Positions 53,904-63,640 of a stretch of DNA of 64,000 bases are shown here, piece by piece. The position numbers and the translations under genes are program-made. The stretch comes from Cordylochernes scorpioides. Taxonomy: Eukaryota > Arthropoda > Arachnida > Pseudoscorpiones > Chernetidae. How positions within the stretch are numbered: the first letter of the stretch is position 1; the number at the start of each line of letters is the position of its first letter. A model generated the notes under the pieces. The model worked only from the letters and a program-made list of their open reading frames with translations, did not search any database and was not told where the DNA came from. Location of the stretch: the NCBI GenBank assembly GCA_030710605.1, contig CP092872.1:6442573-6506572 (forward strand), given 5' to 3'.

Positions 53904-54437
53904 TTTTTCACACCCAACCAAAAAAGAACCACACCTCCTGTATTTAAAAGCACCTGCGTCCTCCCATACTCCACCACGAATTCCGGTATTGGTTCCTTTT
54001 TACGTAAATACGGCATTCGCACTTTTTACAAGTGCACACCTTCCCTTCACACCTTCTTAAGACATCCTATCACAAAAAGCTCCGCCAAACGTAACCCCCA
54101 ATCCCTTTCCAACGCCGTTTACAAAATTCCCTGTAACGATTGCGATTTACCCTACATTGGAGAAACAGGCCGAACAATCGCCATCAGAGCCAGTGAACAC
54201 GCCCGTAACATCCGCTCGAAAGACAAAAAATCGCTCATATACCAACATATCGCCGAGTCCGGACATTCCTTCAATCTCGACAACACAACCCCCATTTATA
54301 GCGATATAGCAAACAAATACCAACGCTTAGTTCTTGAAGCCCTTGTTTCTAATACTACCCCCAGCCTCAACAGAAAGATTGACCTCCCGCCCCAATATTC
54401 TGTTTTTTATTCTACCTCAGATACACCTTCTTCGTAA
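53904..54437 (+). CDS. Penelope-like GIY-YIG endonuclease fragment, right arm
   Basis: This is the same protein segment on the opposite strand, open from the centre to TAA at 54435-54437. The visible replacement relative to the left arm is His to Pro just before YIGETGR. It has no start codon of its own at the centre and is a truncated copy. Confidence 0.75.
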   Translation, partial: FFTPNQKRTTPPVFKSTCVLPYSTTNSGIGSFLRKYGIRTFYKCTPSLHTFLRHPITKSSAKRNPQSLSNAVYKIPCNDCDLPYIGETGRTIAIRASEHARNIRSKDKKSLIYQHIAESGHSFNLDNTTPIYSDIANKYQRLVLEALVSNTTPSLNRKIDLPPQYSVFYSTSDTPSS

Positions 54438-54740
54438 CTTTTAACTTTATCTTTATTCCGCTGATTTTTTATTTTTATTTTTTATTTTTATTGTTGTTTT
54501 TTCTTGCTTTTGTCTTCGCCTCTCGTTGTCCGCCTTTCTCACTTCGTCTTAGGTATACAGATTTTCAACGGGCTGATATTCTTTATACAAACTCAAAATA
54601 ATATTTATACAGAGTAAAATTGAAAATATTTTGTTATTAGCATGTGCTCTCGCGGGCGTGCATCAGATTGTTTTTAATATTTTTAATACTTTTAAACTGT
54701 CGCTTATAAATATAGCATCTCCTTCTTATTCATGTCAACA

Positions 54741-54783
54741 CCTGATGAAGGACGGGTGACGTCCGAAAGCTTGTGTACAGCTC
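54741..54783 (+). ncRNA. Hammerhead-ribozyme-like core in Penelope arm
   Basis: CTGATGA (54742-54748) is followed by a 4-5 bp stem II (ggac/gtcc), GAAA (54765-54768) and a short stem III (gct...agc) closing on a TC cleavage-type site (54782-54783). Hammerhead motifs are known in Penelope-like elements. The first stem I pair (C41/A84 of this line) does not form, so activity is doubtful. The reverse copy is near 53000 on the minus strand. Confidence 0.4.
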
Positions 54784-54834
54784 AATAAAGAAACTCACCA
54801 CTTTCCTCTTGATCTCCCTTTTATTATTTTCTTC

Positions 54835-55009
54835 AATTTGAGTCTGAACCTCTCGGACACGACAGAATAAGAAGCCCCAGAATCAACAAGAGCACTGGTT
54901 ATATTTCCTTCTATTTTAATATTTATATAATTTCCTTTCATATCCACTGTAGTCGATGAGGGAGGGTTTCCAAATTTTGCGGCCCCACCTCCAAAATAGG
55001 TCGCAACCT
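54835..55009 (-). pseudogene. Gypsy protease N-terminal part
   Basis: In a different frame from gag and overlapping its end, this stretch encodes the aspartic protease active site LVDSGASYSVVS and stops at the Penelope insertion. Overlap of gag and pol in offset frames suggests programmed frameshifting in the parent element. Confidence 0.7.
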
Positions 55010-56194
55010 CTAGTTTTCCTGGCGGGAACGGAGAGGTGACCGACTGGACCCTCCAATAGGCGACGAATGTTGTCCGTTTCGGCCAGGGTATGGGGAAGGG
55101 CTTCGGTAACGTCTAAAATTATCTCTTGGCTCGTCGTCATTGAGCGCCGGGAATTTGGAACGGGGTCCATAGAAGAACATTGGTTCTTGCCTCCTTTGGG
55201 AATATCCGTTTTCTCTTTCGTCATTCTGTCTCCTTCTGTCACGGCAGTAACGGGCGACATGGCCAGGGCGTCCGCAATGGAAGCAAATTGGTCTTCCCTC
55301 AGTGGTCCGCCATTCATTTGTGTCCAGTCTTTCTCCCTGTTTCGGGTACCGAGCTCTGGGACGGGGAGTTTGGGGTGCGGCCGTCTCTCTTCTAGCGATT
55401 GGTGACGGCGTATAAGTTTGATATTGAGGGGAGCCTCTGGAAGGATTTGATATTGGAGCGAGGGGTTTATCAATTTCTTCCCTCACCATATCTTCAATGG
55501 TGGCGATTCTTGGTTCTTCACGAGGAGCGGCCAAGGCCCGTTGCACCTCCTCGCGGACAATTTGTCTAATCATGGATGACAAATCTGTATTATCATCGCA
55601 GACATCAAGGGATGCTACATTGGGCAAGCGTTCGTACTTGGCGGGGGTCACACGCCGACGATGAAGCGCTTCAATGCGGCGGCACTCAGACACAAATTGA
55701 TCCGTATTGTTTATGTCTCTTGGAAGAAGCGCCTGATAAAGTTCTTCCACTATTCCTTTCATGAGGTGGGAGATTTTATCCCCCTCGCTCATTTGGAGAT
55801 CCACCTCTTTGCAGAGTCGTAGGACGTCTTGTATATAGAACTCGGTGCTTTCACCCTTTAGCTGAGCCCGGATTTTAAGTTTTTTCTCGGCAAGCAGCCG
55901 CAGACTCTCACTTTTCCCAAATACACTCTCCAATTGAGTAGTAAACTCTTCCCAATTCCGGATGGTCTCCTCATTATTCTCAAACCATTTGAGGGCAGTT
56001 CCATTCAGGTAAAAGTAGACATTGGCAAGACAGAGGGTTTCGTCCCAATGATTATGCTTCGCCACACGTTTGTAACCTTTTAACCAGGTAAGGGGATCCT
56101 CACCATCCTCCCCGGAGAACATGGAAGGATTCCTTGGTAGGTGCTGAACAAAATAATTGCCCACCTGGGTAGCTTCCTCTATATTCACGGTCAT
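55010..56194 (-). CDS. Gypsy gag protein
   Basis: The likely start is the Met of MTVNIEEATQVGNYF at 56194. The open frame extends into the LTR. Residues about 10-190 are a capsid-like retrotransposon gag region (WLKGYKRVAKHN, ALKWFENNEETIRNWEEF, KLKIRAQLKGEST). A basic, Pro/Arg-rich linker follows, then one CCHC knuckle (CFHCGRPGHVARYC). The frame is complete and ends where the protease frame begins. Confidence 0.85.
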   Translation of the reverse strand: MTVNIEEATQVGNYFVQHLPRNPSMFSGEDGEDPLTWLKGYKRVAKHNHWDETLCLANVYFYLNGTALKWFENNEETIRNWEEFTTQLESVFGKSESLRLLAEKKLKIRAQLKGESTEFYIQDVLRLCKEVDLQMSEGDKISHLMKGIVEELYQALLPRDINNTDQFVSECRRIEALHRRRVTPAKYERLPNVASLDVCDDNTDLSSMIRQIVREEVQRALAAPREEPRIATIEDMVREEIDKPLAPISNPSRGSPQYQTYTPSPIARRETAAPQTPRPRARYPKQGERLDTNEWRTTEGRPICFHCGRPGHVARYCRDRRRQNDERENGYSQRRQEPMFFYGPRSKFPALNDDEPRDNFRRYRSPSPYPGRNGQHSSPIGGSSRSPLRSRQEN

Positions 56195-56568
56195 CTCCTT
56201 GAGCTCTACACTATCTTCTTGTTTAACAGTTTCAGTCCTTCTTTTATGTCTGAAGGGATATCGGTCTTGACGATCCAGCGTCTCCACCAGTTGTAGCGTA
56301 GCAGAAAGGTAGAGTCGGTGATCCACAAACGAAGAACGTTATTTTATTAACCAAACAAATCGAGGTCAAAAGAAGAACAAACGAGAAATATGAATGAATT
56401 AATTAATTATAATTAAGTTATATCTAGAAATAGCTATATTTAAAATAGTAAACAAAGGAGAGAGCAAAGAATAAAAGTCTCGTGGCCACGCGGCCTCGCA
56501 GGGGTAACCTCCACCAGCACGTGACGTCAGCTCCAGGGTGGCTGAGCCAGCAATTTCACTTCGCTACA

Positions 56569-56580
56569 ATATAGTTTTTA

Positions 56581-56651
<71 letters not shown>
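56569..56651. repeat. (TA)n microsatellite
   Basis: After the Gypsy flank (atatagtttttacac) comes a nearly pure TA run of about 67 bp. The mariner inserted into its end, using TA as target. Confidence 0.9.
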
Positions 56652-56654
<3 letters not shown>

Positions 56655-57960
56655 GGTGTACCAGGTATATTGGGAATTTCAACAATGGTATTTTAACTGA
56701 AATTTTTTGCAAGTAAAAATTAAAATATCCGAATGAAATTTGACACAGTAGTAGATAAAAGGATATAGTTTTTATTTATTCAATGTAGTTTCCATTATTA
56801 GCTACAACAGTCTCGAGGCGAGTGCGGAATGAAGCACAGGCCTTGGCGACGATGACCTTGTCCATTTGGGTCATCACCGTGTGAACTGCTTTCTTGACAG
56901 ACTGGATGGTGGTATGAGGAGCTTTGTTGACATCTCTCTCAACAACGCCCCATACATAGTAGTCGAGGGGATTGCAATCTGGAGAATTAGGGGGCCAAAT
57001 ATCAGGACCCCAGTGACTAGGGACGTTAAGTGTCAGCCACGATTGTGTCTTTTTTGCCTTATGGGCTGGAGCTGAGTCCTGTTGGAAGACATACTTCCTT
57101 CCTGCGGCCACCATGTCCATCCAAGGCTTCACAACGGTCTCCAGAACATTGATGTAGGTGTCAGCGTTCATCCTAAGGCCCTTCTCAAAGAAATGGGGAG
57201 GCATGACATCACCTTCACTGCTGATAACGCCAAGGACCATAACGGAGGCAGGAAATTTCGTGTGCATCACGACAGGTATCTCTGAGGGGTCTTTACAGAT
57301 CCAGCGATCATTCCTGGGATTTACCTTTTGGTCCACGTCAAAGTTCTTTTCGTCAGAGAAGAACCTTAGCATGCCAAAAGAGTCGTGTTTCAGGTTGTTG
57401 AGGAGGGCAGCAGCCTTTCCTTTTCTGTTATTCTTCATATTCTCAGTCAGCAACTGACCTTTCCGAAGGGCATAAGACTTGAGACCAAGGTCCTCATGGA
57501 TAGTTCTGACAATTGTCATAGAGCCAACGTCCATTTCCTTGGCTATGGCCCTCATGCTCTTCCCAGGGTTTCCATCAATCTTCTCCTTGACATTTTTGAC
57601 AAATTCTTCGCCTCTTACCCTGTCCGATCGACGCGAGTGCTTTTTCCTTGTAGCTATCCCCTCTTTGTTACTGTCGGCCTCATCAAACTGCTTCTTGACA
57701 CGATAAATAGTGGTTTTGGGCAACTTAAGAAAATCCACTATCTCTTTGGGGCTCCTTCCGGCGCGCAGAGCAACGATGATGGCAGCTCGATTTTCAAATT
57801 CTCGGTTACTCTTCATCACTACATTGCGCACACATGTACTGTTGCATTTTACATGAATATGGCTACGTAATGAAAAAAAAAAAAAAACAAGTTTTTAATC
57901 TCAAGTAGTTTTTGTTTTATGGACTGTCAAAGTTAGTCCCAATTTACCTGGTACACCCTG
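56652..57960 (-). mobile_element. DD37D mariner (maT-like), apparently intact
   Basis: This 1.31 kb element has inverted ends of 24 bp with one mismatch (cagggtgtaccaggta...), flanked by TA (56650-56651 and 57961-57962). It encodes one open transposase on the minus strand. It is the probable source family of the decayed fragments linked to the gene copies. Confidence 0.9.
56776..57831 (-). CDS. Mariner-family transposase (351 aa, DD37D)
   Basis: It catalyses cut-and-paste transposition of its own element. Helix-turn-helix DNA-binding regions lie at residues about 16-48 (SPKEIVDFLKLPKTTIYRV) and about 91-115 (MRAIAKEMDVGSMTIVRTI). The catalytic triad is D160 (FFSDEKNF), D252 (VFQQDSAPAH) and D290 (SPDCNPLDYYVW), with 37 residues between the last two. 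That spacing is the DD37D signature of maT-type elements. A second Met at residue 6 is an alternative start. The ORF is unbroken, has all three Asp residues and is framed by intact termini, so it may be active. Confidence 0.9.
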   Translation of the reverse strand: MRNVVMKSNREFENRAAIIVALRAGRSPKEIVDFLKLPKTTIYRVKKQFDEADSNKEGIATRKKHSRRSDRVRGEEFVKNVKEKIDGNPGKSMRAIAKEMDVGSMTIVRTIHEDLGLKSYALRKGQLLTENMKNNRKGKAAALLNNLKHDSFGMLRFFSDEKNFDVDQKVNPRNDRWICKDPSEIPVVMHTKFPASVMVLGVISSEGDVMPPHFFEKGLRMNADTYINVLETVVKPWMDMVAAGRKYVFQQDSAPAHKAKKTQSWLTLNVPSHWGPDIWPPNSPDCNPLDYYVWGVVERDVNKAPHTTIQSVKKAVHTVMTQMDKVIVAKACASFRTRLETVVANNGNYIE

Positions 57961-57974
57961 TATATATATAGGGA

Positions 57975-58852
57975 CTAGAATAATGACCCGGTTTCGCCCG
58001 AGAAATCCCCCGAGTGAAGTATCCTTCATACTGAAAGTACATCAATAATAAATAGTAGAAGTGCCATAGAATAGCAATACAGAAGTAACACATAAACCAC
58101 AGGCAAAAAGTGTGTGATGGCAAAAATTGTATTATATTAGTGTTTAGGTATTTGATTTAATTATTTTTGCAATTCATTTAGTTGTTTCAAAATCAATATA
58201 GTTTAAATAGACAGCAGCTTTTTCACCCAACCCCTGAGGCACCCGCCCCAGCGTATTAACCCTTGAAATTGCCTGAGTTGAATGAGTGACCGCGATGGAT
58301 CTTGACTGCGATGCCCATCTTCTCAGTAAGAATAAGAAAAAATATGCTTATAAAAAAATAACGATTTGATTTCCGATAAAAAAAAAACATATTTAAAGTT
58401 CAATTCATTTTGTAAATATATTCTAAACTTTCTACAAAATCTGTATCTCTAGTGTTTTCATGCATTGAATAATGTAAATAACTTATGTAAATAAACTTTT
58501 CTCCTTGTTTGGTGCAAGTATCCCTTGCGGGATATAGCGCTTTGGAAATAAAATAATTGATGAAAAGAGAAACGACCCTTTATATCCAATGGGTTTTTAA
58601 ACACATGTTGCCTTAACAATTAAAAATATTTTTCAATAATAAATATAAGGCAAAAATAAACCAAAAACCTATCAGAGAGTTTAAAGGGATCACATGAAAA
58701 GTTTGTATTCTAGGAATTTATTAAAACAAACAAAATATTTACTATTTATATATATTTACAAAATAAAATATGCAGACATCATTTAGAGCCGTTTTTCAGT
58801 GGATATCATCAAAGGATAATCTGTTTATCTTGGTTCTTAGTCGTTCAACGAA
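57975..58852 (-). other. 3' flank of long-form gene copy 7
   Basis: It is nearly identical to 8778-9654, including the Helitron-like CTAG end (57975-57978) and the ctccttgtttggtgcaag block. The flanks outside differ (mariner here, LINE in unit A), so this is one boundary of the amplified unit. There is no gene. Confidence 0.5.
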
Positions 58853-59479
58853 TCAATGGACTCGAGAAGAAACTTCCTGTTCATCTTGTGGGAAATAACG
58901 TGCATTCCTACGCGAATCTCTTGTAAAAACGGAAGGTGGATTTTTTCTTAAGATTACATCCGTCTTCATTTTGCTCAGGTGTAGAGAGGTGTCTTTGGCA
59001 ACCTCATTGGCTTCACTGAGCTTCCCTTGAGACTGTTCACGGGGTGGTAAAAGACGGGCATATCTGCGTGGATCGTTGGGCAAGATGGAAGGACGATGCT
59101 TTCTTAAGATTGCAGCCAGCTTCTCATTGCTTAGGTGTAATTGGGAGTCTTTGCTTTTCTGCATAATTCCTTCGTTATTCAGGCATTTTGCTTCGACATC
59201 CTTAATTGTGTCACTGCATTGCACTTGAGGCGCAACTTCCTCTTCATCTAGTGTGATAAAACGTGCAATTCTACGTGGATCTCTGGGAAAAACAGAAGAT
59301 GGATTATTTCTTAAGATTACATCCTGGTCTTTGTTGCTCAGGTGTAAAGTGGTGTCTACGTTGGTCAGGGGGTTTGATTCTTTATCCTGGCACTTTGCTG
59401 TGACATTCTCAAGAGCAACAGTGGGCTCTACTTCAAGGGTGACATTGTTCTCAGCCGAGGTTTGTATTGAGATTGACAT
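58853..59479 (-). CDS. Repeat-protein family, long form, copy 7 (208 aa)
   Basis: This is a three-repeat protein almost identical to copy 2. Replacements are Gln to Leu and Ile to Met in the CQNNEGI linker, and His to Tyr after PNDPRR. DPRR is kept in repeats 1 and 2 and is DSRR in repeat 3. The acceptor-like sequence and upstream module are conserved. The function is not recognised. Confidence 0.65.
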   Translation of the reverse strand: MSISIQTSAENNVTLEVEPTVALENVTAKCQDKESNPLTNVDTTLHLSNKDQDVILRNNPSSVFPRDPRRIARFITLDEEEVAPQVQCSDTIKDVEAKCLNNEGIMQKSKDSQLHLSNEKLAAILRKHRPSILPNDPRRYARLLPPREQSQGKLSEANEVAKDTSLHLSKMKTDVILRKNPPSVFTRDSRRNARYFPQDEQEVSSRVH

Positions 59480-59896
59480 TCTGAAAAAATTATAAATCTA
59501 AAAGTTTCTTCAATAAGGAAATAATTTATGTCTAGTGTTTAATGGAATATATTTGAAATTTTGAAACACAATCAAGAACTACAAGTAATCACTTGAAGCA
59601 AAAATGTATTGTTAGCAAATTGGTTAAAATTATGAATGATAACACTTTGAAAATATTTATAAAATAAAAATATTAATATATAATATATTTGAAATATTTA
59701 AATTTAATAATGATATTTTTTTATGTCGCACACGCGCGCCGAAAACCCAATTATAAATATTGTAACATTTAATATATCGACGGATATAATTTATATTCTC
59801 TATATTTGAGGTCGTGACAAAGAAGAATTCACCTGTATTTGGTAAATGTATGTTTAAACGTTTGCCCCCCCCCTTCAGGAGTCTGGGTTACCTTTA
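59480..59896 (-). promoter_or_regulatory. Conserved 5' flank of gene copy 7
   Basis: It has an acceptor-like T-tract/CAG, a CG run (cgcacacgcgcgcc near 59727), a TATAAAT-type motif near 59795 on the minus strand, and the caggagtctgggttacc motif at its outer end. Confidence 0.4.
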
Positions 59897-61638
59897 TGCC
59901 ACTACTACTTGCCCCTTTCCCTGAAGAACTACTCCAACTCATTACCAGCTATTTGATAAATAGAAAAATGGTCTATAGCGTATGGGGACACAGCGCTTGC
60001 ATTCTCTCACTTCGTGGAGTACCACTAGAAGCAGCTTTAAGCCTTTCCTCTTTAACCTCATTGCAACAAAAGCTTTCACTTTATAAAAATCAGAAAGAGC
60101 GAATTAATTTCGTAGATTATTTCACACTAATGATACAGGTAGTACCTAGGCTTCCTGAATATTAAATTAACAATATTATTGACAAATTCTCGCAATGTGC
60201 AGAAGGCATGGAATTATGGTATATCCCCATATAAGACTCAAGTATGCATGTTCCATAGATACAAACCAAGATGGCTAAACAAGGACAGCATTTAACTTCA
60301 TGACCAGCCCATTGCAATCAACAAAACCATCAAAATTCTAAGTACCCACACCTCACATTACAAGAAGAAATTAATTAAACGTCTCAATAATAGTTTATTT
60401 AAATATCTATGGATACTCCAAAGTCTCACTAGGACAATAAAAGGACAATTTGATTCAACCTTCAGTACCGAACACAACCTTTACAAGATATCCCAGCGCT
60501 ACTGTATGGCTCTGGTGTCTGGGGAAGACGTACTTACAATACTAATGGGGCTTGCAAGCTTCGTAGTCTCCACTATAAATATGTGAAAGCAATAATAAGA
60601 GGCGGTCCATGTACACCGACAACACCAGCTATTTCTTTGACGGGTTGGTCTTCAATCGATATCTCTATAAAGGCTCACCTCGAATAATTAAATACCATGA
60701 ACACAGGCCATATGAGACATACCCAAGTACTACATCTATACATTACTTCTTTTACGGAAGATATTATCTATTATACTAAATCACTACAACAAAATGTCGT
60801 CACCATTTATACAGTTGGATCCCAATCATCAGAAGGAGTTGGAGTTATCCTACCACCTCCCCTACAACCCATATAACATAAACTTCACCAGGAATGCTCA
60901 GTGTTCCAAGCTGAACTACTAGCCATACCTACACAACATAGACTACCCAGCTTTTACCGCATGAACACTTTGTCATTGTTTCAGACAGCCAATCTTCTCG
61001 TTGGACCATTTGTAGATCTTGTCCCCCAAGAACACAACTGATTGCTGAAATCATCTACAGCCTGAAATATGCACCAAATATACAACTCTGTTGGATCCAC
61101 AGCGGTATTGCGGGGAATGAACTGGCGGTAAAACCACTGTACCTACCACTTTATTTTACCACCTTCCCGAAGAGTATCGCGCGCGGTAAAAAAAAGACCA
61201 GATTACCCTGGGAATCCATGACGATCATATCAGAAATATACGAAGATTTGCTGCTACCCCGAAACTACTTCGCAAATCCTTCAAAAGACATAAAACAAGG
61301 GTTTATCCCAACAACAATTCTGACTGTCCATGGTTACATTAAGGCAGGCTTTTCAAAGGTATTGAAAGAAGATCCAACTTGTCCCCATTGCCAAGATGAA
61401 GACCAAACCGTGGACCACTTCACCCTGCCCAACCTTCCAATACCAAAGATTCCTGAAGGCCACCTTCCTAGGGATCACCAACCTAAATACAGCATCCCTA
61501 GAAAATCTCCCAAGAAATAAATCTGCTTGGCTCCACCTCATGAATTGGACTTCCACTGTCATTGTAAATAAAACCAGGAAGATTATAGTTGGAAGGACAG
61601 CCCGAATAGTTGGCGACCGCTCCAGGAATCTGGGTTAA
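59897..61638 (+). pseudogene. LINE fossil, unit C left arm
   Basis: This is the same I/LOA-type fossil: RT remnant at the left, RNase H-like TIYTVGSQSSEGVGV near 60.82 kb, and CPHCQDEDQT near 61.38 kb. It ends in gctccaggaatctgggttaac. It is broken by stops and indels. Confidence 0.75.
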
Positions 61639-61921
61639 CTATCTAAATAATAATAATAGGTTTAAACGAGTAGTTAACAATCTACGGATATGCTCGAGGA
61701 GCCTGGGTTACATATATGTTATATGTTTAAAGGTCTGAAGGGCAATTCGGGTAGTTGGCGAGTTATGTACACTCCAGGAGCCTGGGTAACTCAAATCAAA
61801 ACTACTTGGATTGTCCTTCAGATCTATAAACATATACCATATAGGTAATCCAGGCTCCTGAAGCATATCTATAGATTTACAACTACACGTTTAAACCTAT
61901 TTTTATTATTTATACAGTTAA
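61639..61921. other. Unit C palindrome centre
   Basis: It has one 78-bp LINE-tail unit and the gatctataaacatataccatatagg segment, without insertion, and is close to the unit B centre. There is no gene. Confidence 0.6.
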
Positions 61922-63640
61922 CCCAGCTTCATGGAGTGTACAGAAGTCGCCAATTACCAGGGCTGTCCTTCTGACACCTATGTCTTCTTGGTTTTATATA
62001 CAATGTCAGTGGATGTCCAATTACTGAGGTGGGCAGATTTCTTTCTTGGGACATTTTCTAGGGATGTTGTACTTAGGTTGGGGATTCCTAGGAAGGTGGC
62101 CGTCAGGAATCTTTGGTATTGGAAGGTTGGGCAGGTGAAGAGGAGGTAGTCCATTGTTTGGTCTTCATCTTGGCAATGGGGACAAGTTGGATCTTCTTTC
62201 AATACCTTTGAAAAGCCTGCCTTAATGTAACCATGGCCAGTCCTAATTGTGGTTGAGATAAACCCATGTTTTATGTTTTGAAGCATTTGCGAAGCAGTTT
62301 CGGGGTAGCAGCAAATCTTCGTATATTTCTGATATGATTGTCATGGATTCCCAGGGCAATCTGGTCTTTTTTTTTACCGCGCGCGATACTATTTGGGAGG
62401 GTGGTAAAATAAATGGTAGGTAAAGGGGTTTTACCGCCAGTTCATTTCCCACAATATCGCTGTGGATCCAGCAGAGTTGTATATCTGGTGCACATTACAG
62501 GCTGTAGATGATTCCAGCAATCAGTTGTATTCTTGGGGAACAAGATCTACAAATGGTCCAAAGAGAAGATTGGCAGTCTGAAGCAATGACAAAGTGTTCA
62601 TACGGTAAAAGCTGGGTAATCTATGTTGTGTAAGTATGGCTAGCAGTTCAGCTTGGAACGCCGAGCACTCCTGGTGGTTTAAGTTGTAGGGGAGGTGGTA
62701 GGATAACTCCAACTCCTTCTGATGATTGGGATCCATTTGTATGAATGATGGCGATATTTTGTTGCAGTGATTTGGTAAGTAAAGGAGGGTAAGGTAGAGA
62801 GGTAGTTTGGTATGTTTCATATGGTCCGTGTTCAAGGTTTTTAATTATTCAAGGTGGGCCTCAGAGATATCGCGTGAAGAAAAACCTATCATTGGAATAG
62901 CTGGTGTTGTCGGTGTACATGGACCGTCTCTTATTATTGCTTTCACATATTTATAGTGGAGACTTCGAAGCTTGCAAGCCACATTAGTATCGTAAGTACG
63001 TCTTCCCCAGACACCAGAGCCATACAGTAGCGCTGAGATATTTTGTAAATATTGTGTCCGGAACTGAAGGTTGAATCAAATTTTGTCCTTTTTTGGCGCT
63101 AGTGAGCCTTTAGAGTATCCATAGATATTTAAATATAATATTATTGAGATGTTTAATTGATTTTGTCTTGTAATGTGAGGTGTAGATACTTAGAATTTTG
63201 ATGGTTTTGTTGATTGCAATGGGCTGGTCATGAAGTTAAATGCTGTCCTTATTTGGTTATCTTGGTTTGTATCTGTGAAACATGCATATTTGAGTCTTAT
63301 ATGGGATATACCAGCATTCCATGCCTTCTGCACATTGCGCGAATTTGTCAAAAAATTGTTAATTTAACATTAAGGAAGCCTAAGTGCTATCTGAACCATT
63401 AGCGTGAAATCATCTGCGAAACAGAATAATTCGCTCTTTCTGTGTTTTTATAAAGTAAAAGCTTTTGTTGCAATCAGGTTAAAGAGGAAAGGACTTAAAG
63501 CTGCTTCTAGTGGTACTCCACGGAGTGAGAGAATGTAAGCGCTGTGTCCTCATACACTACAGGCCATTTTTCTATTTATCAAATAGCTGGTAATAAGTTG
63601 GAGTAGTTCTTCAGGGAAAGGGGGCAAGTAGTAGTGGCAT
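61922..63640 (-). pseudogene. LINE fossil, unit C right arm (inverted twin)
   Basis: This minus-strand twin carries HCQDEDQTMDYLLFTCPTFQ near 62.15 kb, RNase H remnants near 62.6-62.75 kb and the RT end near 63.5 kb. It leads into the next gene flank. Confidence 0.75.

Larger units (their letters stand above)
52896..54822. mobile_element. Penelope-like element, head-to-head inverted pair
   Basis: The insertion lies within the Gypsy protease and is flanked by a 12-bp duplication attattttcttc (52884-52895 and 54823-54834). It consists of two nearly identical arms of about 0.93 kb facing away from a 50-bp centre (about 53851-53900). Each arm carries the C-terminal GIY-YIG domain and a 3' end. 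The left arm has about 32 bp extra at its outer edge. Neither arm has the RT, so both are 5'-truncated. Inverted partial copies are a known Penelope-like arrangement. Confidence 0.8.
49106..56568 (-). mobile_element. Ty3/Gypsy retrotransposon, full length with nested insertion
   Basis: The LTRs at 49106-49382 and 56292-56568 (277 bp, TGTAGCG...CGCTACA) differ at only a few positions. A 4-bp atat flanks both ends. A polypurine tract (gagaggggggcta) abuts the 3' LTR at about 49383-49396. Gag, protease, RT, RNase H and integrase are in the standard Gypsy order. A Penelope-like insertion at 52896-54822 splits the protease. There is no envelope-like ORF. Confidence 0.9.

Noticed and set aside
56582-56651. 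(TA)n run as a replication origin or promoter
   Set aside because: It is a plain microsatellite next to a TA-targeting transposon. There is no further evidence.
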